Of a stretch of DNA of 64,000 bases, positions 58,611-64,000 are shown piece by piece; position 1 is the stretch's first letter; every line of letters begins with the position of its first letter. A program made the translations under genes and the position numbers. The notes under the pieces were generated by a model. The model made no database searches. It was not told the origin of the DNA and worked only from the letters and a program-made list of their open reading frames with translations. The stretch is from Microvirga antarctica (GTDB taxonomy: Bacteria > Pseudomonadota > Alphaproteobacteria > Rhizobiales > Beijerinckiaceae), in contig NZ_JAGEMM010000002.1 in assembly GCF_017921815.1 (NCBI RefSeq), forward strand, positions 744,001-808,000. The letters are read 5' to 3'.

Positions 58611-59708
58611 ATGACCAACAGCAACCATTCCCATCTCTGGCCCGGCGTCCCGCTCGCGCTTGGCTCGGCCGTCCTATTTGGCGCTTCTGCGCCCTTTTCG
58701 AAACTGCTGATTGGGCCCATTGACCCATGGTTGCTGGCGGGCATTCTTTACCTCGGGGCGGGTGCGGGTCTCGCCGTCGTCCATTGGGGACGTCCGAGGC
58801 TCGGTCTGGCCAGTATCGAGGCCCCTCTCCAGAGGCGTGACCTTCTTTGGCTCGCCGCTGTCATTCTCTTTGGCGGCGTGCTCGGGCCGTTGCTCCTGAT
58901 GCTGGGCCTATCGCAGACGTCCGCGGCCTCGGGATCTCTGCTGCTCAATCTTGAGGGGCTTGCCACGATGGCAATCGCGTGGATTGTATTCCGCGAAAAT
59001 GTCGACCGGCGGCTGCTGCTGGGAGCAGCCGCTATACTAAGCGGTGCCGTGCTGCTGTCGTGGAACGGTCAGGCGTTCAGCCTTGATACGGGCGGGGTTC
59101 TCATTGCTGCGGCGTGCTTATGCTGGGGTATCGACAACAATCTGACGCGCAAGCTCGCGTCAGCCGACCCCGTCCAGATCGCTATGGTGAAAGGTGTTGT
59201 TGCCGGAGTGACGAACTGCGCCCTCGCTCTCGGCCTCGGTGCTGTCCTGCCCGGCGCCAGTCTGATTGGCATGGGGGCTTTGGTCGGCTTCCTCGGCATT
59301 GGGGTCAGCCTCGTCATGTTCATGCTCGGGTTGCGCCACTTGGGCACGGCACGGACGGGCGCGTATTTCTCCCTGGCTCCATTCATTGGTTCGGGGCTGG
59401 CGCTTGCCATGTTCCGTGAGGAATTGACCCTGCAATTTGGACTGGCCGGCCTCCTAATGGCCTTGGGGCTTTGGCTGCATCTGACAGAGAGTCACGATCA
59501 TGAGCATGTCCATCAGGATCTCGAACACGATCACAGCCATGTTCACGACGATCATCATCAGCATCATCAAGCTGGTCGGGTAACCGAGCCGCATTCTCAC
59601 ATGCACAGGCATGAACCCTTGCGGCACAAGCATCCGCACTACCCGGATCTTCATCATCGCCACAGCCATGGTGACACCTCTGAGGCCGCGCGAGGTGACG
59701 CGTCTTAG
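58611..59708 (+). CDS. EamA/DMT family transporter with histidine-rich C-terminal tail
   Basis: A 365-residue protein. Ten predicted helices form two EamA repeats: LALGSAVLFGASAPFSKLLIG and the later LIAAACLCWGIDNNLTRKLA, the start of the second repeat. After the last helix (about residue 290) comes a tail with 23 histidines in about 60 residues, in HxH and HH clusters mixed with Asp and Glu. The tail is probably cytoplasmic or periplasmic metal-binding, so export of a metal or a metal-bound ligand is inferred. ATG 58611 is chosen because GAGGG lies 8 bases upstream; TTG 58593 would add 6 residues. Confidence 0.9.
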   Translation: MTNSNHSHLWPGVPLALGSAVLFGASAPFSKLLIGPIDPWLLAGILYLGAGAGLAVVHWGRPRLGLASIEAPLQRRDLLWLAAVILFGGVLGPLLLMLGLSQTSAASGSLLLNLEGLATMAIAWIVFRENVDRRLLLGAAAILSGAVLLSWNGQAFSLDTGGVLIAAACLCWGIDNNLTRKLASADPVQIAMVKGVVAGVTNCALALGLGAVLPGASLIGMGALVGFLGIGVSLVMFMLGLRHLGTARTGAYFSLAPFIGSGLALAMFREELTLQFGLAGLLMALGLWLHLTESHDHEHVHQDLEHDHSHVHDDHHQHHQAGRVTEPHSHMHRHEPLRHKHPHYPDLHHRHSHGDTSEAARGDAS

Positions 59709-59811
59709 CCTTGAGAGAGCCGATGGCTGGCAGCACGAGCTCCCTCGCTTCTCCGCTCTGATCCCGTCGTCGATCTTTACAGCCCGCCGTATGACGTAGG
59801 GAAAGATGTGT

Positions 59812-59823
59812 TGCACATGTGCA
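59812..59823. promoter_or_regulatory. Nested palindromes before the autotransporter-like gene
   Basis: TGCACATGTGCA is a perfect 12-base palindrome. Around it lie GGAAAG (59800-59805), CTTTCC (59824-59829) and GGAAAG (59835-59840); the last two form a hairpin. A further inverted repeat GGTTT-AA-AAACC spans 59843-59854. The region is a likely promoter/operator; it also contains the upstream GTG (59819), so that GTG is unlikely to be the real start. Confidence 0.5.
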
Positions 59824-59887
59824 CTTTCCTAAGCGGAAAGTTGGTTTAAAAACCTATTGCAAATTCGTGCTCGTCTCCGGGGTCGTG

Positions 59888-62812
59888 ATGCTTATTTTCT
59901 CTTGCGTAGTCGCGCGGTCGCGCCCCGTGACGCGGCGAACCATGCAGAACCTGCTGTGCGGGGTCTGCGTTTCGCCATTCATCCTGCCCATGATCGGCGG
60001 CGCACCCGCTCGTGCTGAAAGCGTCAGCCGTTCGGTGAGCGTGGGAGAGAACGGCAAGGATGCGGAACAACTGACATGGTTCAGAAGCAAGGCAGCCACA
60101 AAGGCGAAACCGGGGGGCAATCTGAGCATCGTCAACACCTTCACCGCCGGTGGCGCCAATGGGACGGCGGTCGAGATCGGGTCGATCGGCGGGCGAGGCG
60201 GGTCGGGCTTCCGCGAGGTGTTCTTGACAGGGGGTGAGGCGGCAATGCCAGGCGCTTCCGGTGGCCGCGTCATCGTCACCCAGGAAGGCGCACTGGACGG
60301 CAAGGGCGATCAGGCTGCGCCGACTTCCCTCCTCTTCGTCTATTCCCGCGGTGGCGCCAGCGGAAATCACCTGACCGCCGTCCCGCGCGGCGGCGACGGC
60401 GGCGAGGTGTCGCTGGTGGTGAACAAGAATGCGCGCGCGGTTGGGACGAACTACGCGGGGGTGTGGGCGCAGTCACTCGGCGGACGTTCGGGCACGCGAG
60501 AAGGCAGCATCACCGAGGAACTGCGAAACCGGTCTCCCGGCGGCTCGGGCGGTGACGTCGCCGTGACGGTGGGCTCTGACGCAATCATTGCAACAAAGGG
60601 AAGCAACGCACCGGCCATCATCGCGAAATCGCTCGGCGGCGCAGGCTCGAAGCGCTCCTACAGCACAACCTGGGCCGCCCCGTATGTCACCAATGGAGGC
60701 GAAGGCGGCGCCGTGACCTTTCTGAACAGGGGTACCATTACCGTCGCAGGGCCGTCCTCGCCGGCGGTGCTGCTCCAGAGCATCGGCGGCCAGGGCGGTG
60801 AGCAGCATCAACTATCGGATGGCGGCCAGCCCGGTGGCATGGGTGGAGGCTCCGGCAAGGTCACCGGCACGAACGACGGCAGGATTGCCACGGTGGGCGA
60901 CTACAGCTTCGGCATCGTTGCCCAGTCGGTTGGCGGCAGCGGCGGCCGTGGTGGACCCGGCTTCTTTGGCGGCGGAGACGGTGGCAAGGCAGGAGGCGCC
61001 GACGAGGTCACTGTCACCAATCAGGGCGAGATCTCCACGCGCGGCCTCGGCGCCCACGGCATCGTTGCGCAGAGTGTCGGCGGCGGAAACGCCATCAACG
61101 CCTTTGCCGTGACCGCCATCAGGCCGGGCCCGCTATCCGGCGCCGGTGGTGGGTCAGGCGGCAGCAGCCTCTTCATCGGCAAGGGAGGCAATGGAGGAAC
61201 GGGCGGTGACGGTGCGAAGGTCACGGTCGCCCAGGGTGGCACCATCACCACGAGCGGCGAGAGCGCCTACGGCATCCTCGCTCAAAGTATCGGCGGCGGC
61301 GGCGGGCGCGGTGGAAGCTCGGATTCCTTCAATGTTTTCGCCGGCGTTGCGATCGGCGGCGCTGGCGGTGGGGGCGGGAACGGCGGCGACGTCTTCGTCA
61401 CGCCCGCGCCTCTTCCCGGAAGCAGTTTTTCCGCAGGAAGCAGCCCTCGGCCGCTCGTGTCGACGGAGGGAAAGCTCTCGTCTGCCATCGTGGCGCAGAG
61501 CATCGGTGGCGGCGGAGGTGCGGGCGGCACGGCGTCCGCCCAATCCACAGGCATCGTCGCCTCGATCTCGGTTGCGGTGGGAGGGTCCGGCGGGAAGGGC
61601 GGTGATGGCGGCCACGTGAGCGTGGTGAACACCTCAGACGTTTCGACGGCCGGCATAGAGGCCTTCGGCATCCAGGCCAAGAGCATCGGCGGCGGAGGCG
61701 GCGCGGCCGGCAATACGAAAGCCTATGCGCTCGCGATCGCGCCGCCAGAGACTCCGGGTCTCGGGGTCAGCTTCTCCGTCGGGGGATCGGGCGGCGAGGG
61801 CGGTTCGGGCAAGTCTGTCAGCGTCACCAATCTCTCCACGGTCACGACCAAAGGCGAAAAGGGCTATGGGATCCAGGCCATGAGCATCGGCGGGGGCGGT
61901 GGCAACAGCGGAGCGGCGGCCTCCACAGTAGACCTCATGGGCTTCTATCTCAATTTCGGACTCGCTGTTTCAATCGGTGGATCGAGCGGCGGCGGGGGCA
62001 ATGGCGGTGCCGTGACGGTCGTCAACGAGGGCGCAAAGGACAAGGACGGGGCCTTCACCTCCGGAGTTATCGAAACCCACGGCGGTTTTGCCACCGGCAT
62101 CATGGCTCAGAGCATTGGCGGTGGCGGCGGTGATGGCGGTGCGGCCTCTGCTTCGGCCGCTTCCGGTCTGTCATGGAACGAGACGATCGGCGAGATCACG
62201 AAATCAGCCCTTCCGCTCGCGAGTTCTGTGACGGGGAAATATGAGATCGGGGGGAAAGGCGGCAAGGGCGGCGATGGCCGTTCGGTGAGCGCCGCCAACG
62301 AGGGGCTCATCCTCACGCATGGTGATAATGCCCGGGGCATCTTTGCGCAAAGCCTTGGCGGCGGTGGCGGCGACGGGGGAGGCTATCAGGCCAGCGGGAA
62401 GGCCGATGCGCCTGCCGCCATCAAGCAGGGCACTGCCAGCGGTAAACTGGACGTGGGCGGCAAAGGGGGCGGGGGCGGATCCGGCGGATCGGTGAGCGTC
62501 AACAATTCCGCCGGAGCCGTGATCGAAACCCACGGGAGCGGATCGGCCGGGATCGTCGCCCAGAGCATCGGCGGCGGCGGTGGATCTGGCGGCGCTTTCG
62601 GCGGCAAGAAGAAGAGCGCGGTCGAGTGGGACGACAATCCGCCAAAATTCATCCATCAGCTGACGGAAGAGCTCCTGAAGTCCGATCAGGTCCTTGTCTT
62701 TTTTTTGGCGACAAGGACAAGAAGGAGAAGGTTGAGCAGTACAAGTTCCTGGACAAGAACGCGCCTGTACAGAAGAAGCTGGCGCTGGCCAAGGATATCC
62801 TTTCGGCCTTGA
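59888..62812 (+). CDS. Autotransporter-like glycine-rich surface protein, 5' part (frame ends after T8 tract)
   Basis: 974 residues with ATG 59888 (GGGG upstream); ATG 59942 is possible. An extended N-terminus leads to a hydrophobic signal segment ending in GGAPARA. The body has about twelve repeats of a beta-helix unit: a Gly-Gly-x-Gly-Gly stretch, V-x-V-x-N strand, T-x-G, x-A-x-G-I, then AQSIGGGGG. Such passengers belong to type V secreted adhesin-like proteins; the translocator domain is not in the window. The last ~36 residues (after about 62705) are Arg/Trp/Ser-rich and unlike the rest, because the frame shifts at eight T (62699-62706). The correct reading resumes in frame from 62707. 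Confidence 0.75.
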   Translation: MLIFSCVVARSRPVTRRTMQNLLCGVCVSPFILPMIGGAPARAESVSRSVSVGENGKDAEQLTWFRSKAATKAKPGGNLSIVNTFTAGGANGTAVEIGSIGGRGGSGFREVFLTGGEAAMPGASGGRVIVTQEGALDGKGDQAAPTSLLFVYSRGGASGNHLTAVPRGGDGGEVSLVVNKNARAVGTNYAGVWAQSLGGRSGTREGSITEELRNRSPGGSGGDVAVTVGSDAIIATKGSNAPAIIAKSLGGAGSKRSYSTTWAAPYVTNGGEGGAVTFLNRGTITVAGPSSPAVLLQSIGGQGGEQHQLSDGGQPGGMGGGSGKVTGTNDGRIATVGDYSFGIVAQSVGGSGGRGGPGFFGGGDGGKAGGADEVTVTNQGEISTRGLGAHGIVAQSVGGGNAINAFAVTAIRPGPLSGAGGGSGGSSLFIGKGGNGGTGGDGAKVTVAQGGTITTSGESAYGILAQSIGGGGGRGGSSDSFNVFAGVAIGGAGGGGGNGGDVFVTPAPLPGSSFSAGSSPRPLVSTEGKLSSAIVAQSIGGGGGAGGTASAQSTGIVASISVAVGGSGGKGGDGGHVSVVNTSDVSTAGIEAFGIQAKSIGGGGGAAGNTKAYALAIAPPETPGLGVSFSVGGSGGEGGSGKSVSVTNLSTVTTKGEKGYGIQAMSIGGGGGNSGAAASTVDLMGFYLNFGLAVSIGGSSGGGGNGGAVTVVNEGAKDKDGAFTSGVIETHGGFATGIMAQSIGGGGGDGGAASASAASGLSWNETIGEITKSALPLASSVTGKYEIGGKGGKGGDGRSVSAANEGLILTHGDNARGIFAQSLGGGGGDGGGYQASGKADAPAAIKQGTASGKLDVGGKGGGGGSGGSVSVNNSAGAVIETHGSGSAGIVAQSIGGGGGSGGAFGGKKKSAVEWDDNPPKFIHQLTEELLKSDQVLVFFLATRTRRRRLSSTSSWTRTRLYRRSWRWPRISFRP
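62699..62706 (+). repeat. T8 homopolymer at a reading-frame break
   Basis: Eight T in a GC-rich gene. The upstream frame reads V-F-F then shifts into foreign sequence; the downstream frame begins GGC GAC AAG. One added T would join them as F-F-F-G-D-K. Confidence 0.85.
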
Positions 62813-64000
62813 AAGTTCTGACCGACAAGGACAAGAGCTGGGCCAGCCGCATCGGGCAATCTGTGGGAACTCTGGCCGGCGGCGTCGTTCTGACGAAGTT
62901 CAAGGACCTTGTGAAGAAGGAGTATGCCGGCAAGAAGATCGAGAAGGTTCCGGAGGTCGAGTTTACCGTTGCGGTGGGCGGGGCAGGCGGCAAGGGCGGC
63001 AAGGGCCGCGACGTCACCGTCTGGAATGAGGGCTCGGTCATTACCCACGCGGATAACAGCTGGGCGCTGTTTGCCCAGTCCGTCGGCGGGGGCGGAGGCG
63101 CCGCCGGCGCTGGTCTCTCAACCGGCAACAACAAGGTGAACCTCAATCTGTCGATCGGCGGGAGCGGGGGCGACGGCGGTGACGGCGGCTCAGTCGAGAT
63201 TGCGCAACGCGGGACAATTGCAACTTCTGGAGCGGGTGCGTTCGGCGTTCTGGCACAAAGCGTCGGCGGAGGAGGTGGCATCGGTGGCGTCGCCACTAGC
63301 GCAAACACCGTCTCGCTCTCGGGCAACATCAAGGTCGGCGGAAGCGGCGGAAAACCGTCCTCCGGCGGGCGGGCCGCGGTGGATAACAGCGGCACGATTA
63401 CCACTCAGGGACGCGATGCCCATGCGCTCGTCGCACAGAGCGTTGGCGGCGGCGGCGGCGTGTCATTCGTCACCAGGGTCGATCCGGCGGATCCCACCGT
63501 TCTGGCCAAGTCGACCAACGAGAAGGAGGCTCTGGAGGCCGCTTTCGGCTTCCTGAAGAATATCGGGATGATCGAAGGCGGTAGCATCCTCGACAAATCC
63601 ACCAGCATCATGGCGATGCCGAGCCTCACGATCGGCTTTGGCGGTAGCGGTGGCGGTGGGGGCGATGGTGGCGATGTCACCGTCACCCATTCGGGCGAGA
63701 TCATCACCCGCGGGCCAGGAGCGTTCGGGATCTTTGCCCAGTCAGTCGGCGGCGGTGGCGGATTCGGAGTCGATGCGAGCAAGATCGGCTACGTGGAGGC
63801 CGGCCTTTCACTCGGCGGCGGCAATGGAGTCGGAGGCAAAGGCGGAAACATTCAGGTCAACCTCGAGCGCAAGTCCTCGATCACGACGAGCGGCGAGGGC
63901 GCAACGGCGATCTTTCTGCAATCGATCGGTGGAGGCGGTGGGTATGGCGGCACCGGCGCTTTCAAGATGCCCTTCAACATGCCTCTCGTTCGGGACGAGG
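62707..64000 (+). CDS. Autotransporter-like glycine-rich surface protein, 3' part (open to right edge)
   Basis: Starts in the frame following the T8 tract and has no stop to the window edge (431 complete codons). It first gives a charged segment GDKDKKEKVEQYKFLDKNAP-like and helical region, then five further units ending in AQSVGGGGG or LQSIGGGGG, the same repeat type as the 5' part. There is no start codon with a ribosome binding site where the frame opens, so this is the continuation of the gene at 59888 and not a separate gene. The C-terminal barrel domain, if any, is beyond the window. Confidence 0.75.

Noticed and set aside
59888..64000. CRISPR-like or satellite repeats
   Set aside because: The repetition is protein-level glycine-rich beta-helix units with variable spacing and codons; no conserved repeat-spacer DNA pattern exists.

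Overview
The window is a GC-rich chromosomal stretch from an alphaproteobacterium, most likely of the order Hyphomicrobiales (Rhizobiales). The evidence is gene order and content: kdsA near eno, then an FtsB-like gene and the pyruvate dehydrogenase operon pdhA-pdhB-(DUF5076)-pdhC-lpdA with a lipoyl domain on E1-beta; phaC next to an aminotransferase, hom and glpX; two Ku genes with LigD; and the Agrobacterium-type sugar transporter chvE-gguA-gguB. Genus cannot be fixed from the sequence alone. No rRNA, tRNA, CRISPR array, insertion sequence or prophage was seen.

Layout. 1-1681 (minus) is the first 560 codons of a large secreted repeat protein that runs off the left edge. 1877-7722 holds a VOC protein, a DUF350 membrane protein, kdsA, an MFS transporter, queF, eno and an FtsB-like gene. 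7890-13706 is the pyruvate dehydrogenase operon. 13751-20396 holds an FAH-family hydrolase, a FadL-type porin, a serralysin-like metalloprotease, PHA synthase and a small lipoprotein. 20435-28539 holds an aminotransferase, homoserine dehydrogenase, class II FBPase, an acetyltransferase, nicotinamidase, rimO, two small proteins and an outer-membrane protein. 29814-35456 is a non-homologous end-joining island: two convergent Ku genes, three-domain LigD and a second ATP-dependent ligase. 35802-39023 encodes an animal-type haem peroxidase fused to RTX repeats.

43114-55417 is a sugar-acid and sugar-uptake region. An IlvD/Edd-family (arabinonate-type) dehydratase and a DapA-family enzyme are divergent from a YtfQRT-YjfF type ABC transporter. 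A FadR-type GntR regulator follows, and then a second transporter, ChvE-GguAB. The two transporter promoter regions share an AT-rich motif that may be the operator of that regulator. In both operons a hairpin lies between the binding-protein gene and the ATPase gene.

55689-59708 has a polysaccharide deacetylase, an orphan amino-acid-type binding protein, an SRAP (HMCES/YedK) protein and an EamA transporter with a very histidine-rich tail. From about 59888 to the right edge lies a giant glycine-rich, autotransporter-like surface protein. Its frame breaks at a run of eight T and resumes in another frame that stays open to the window end. Secreted or surface proteins (1-1681, 16454-17884, 35802-39023, 59888-64000) are the most unusual content; no secretion machinery for them is present in the window.
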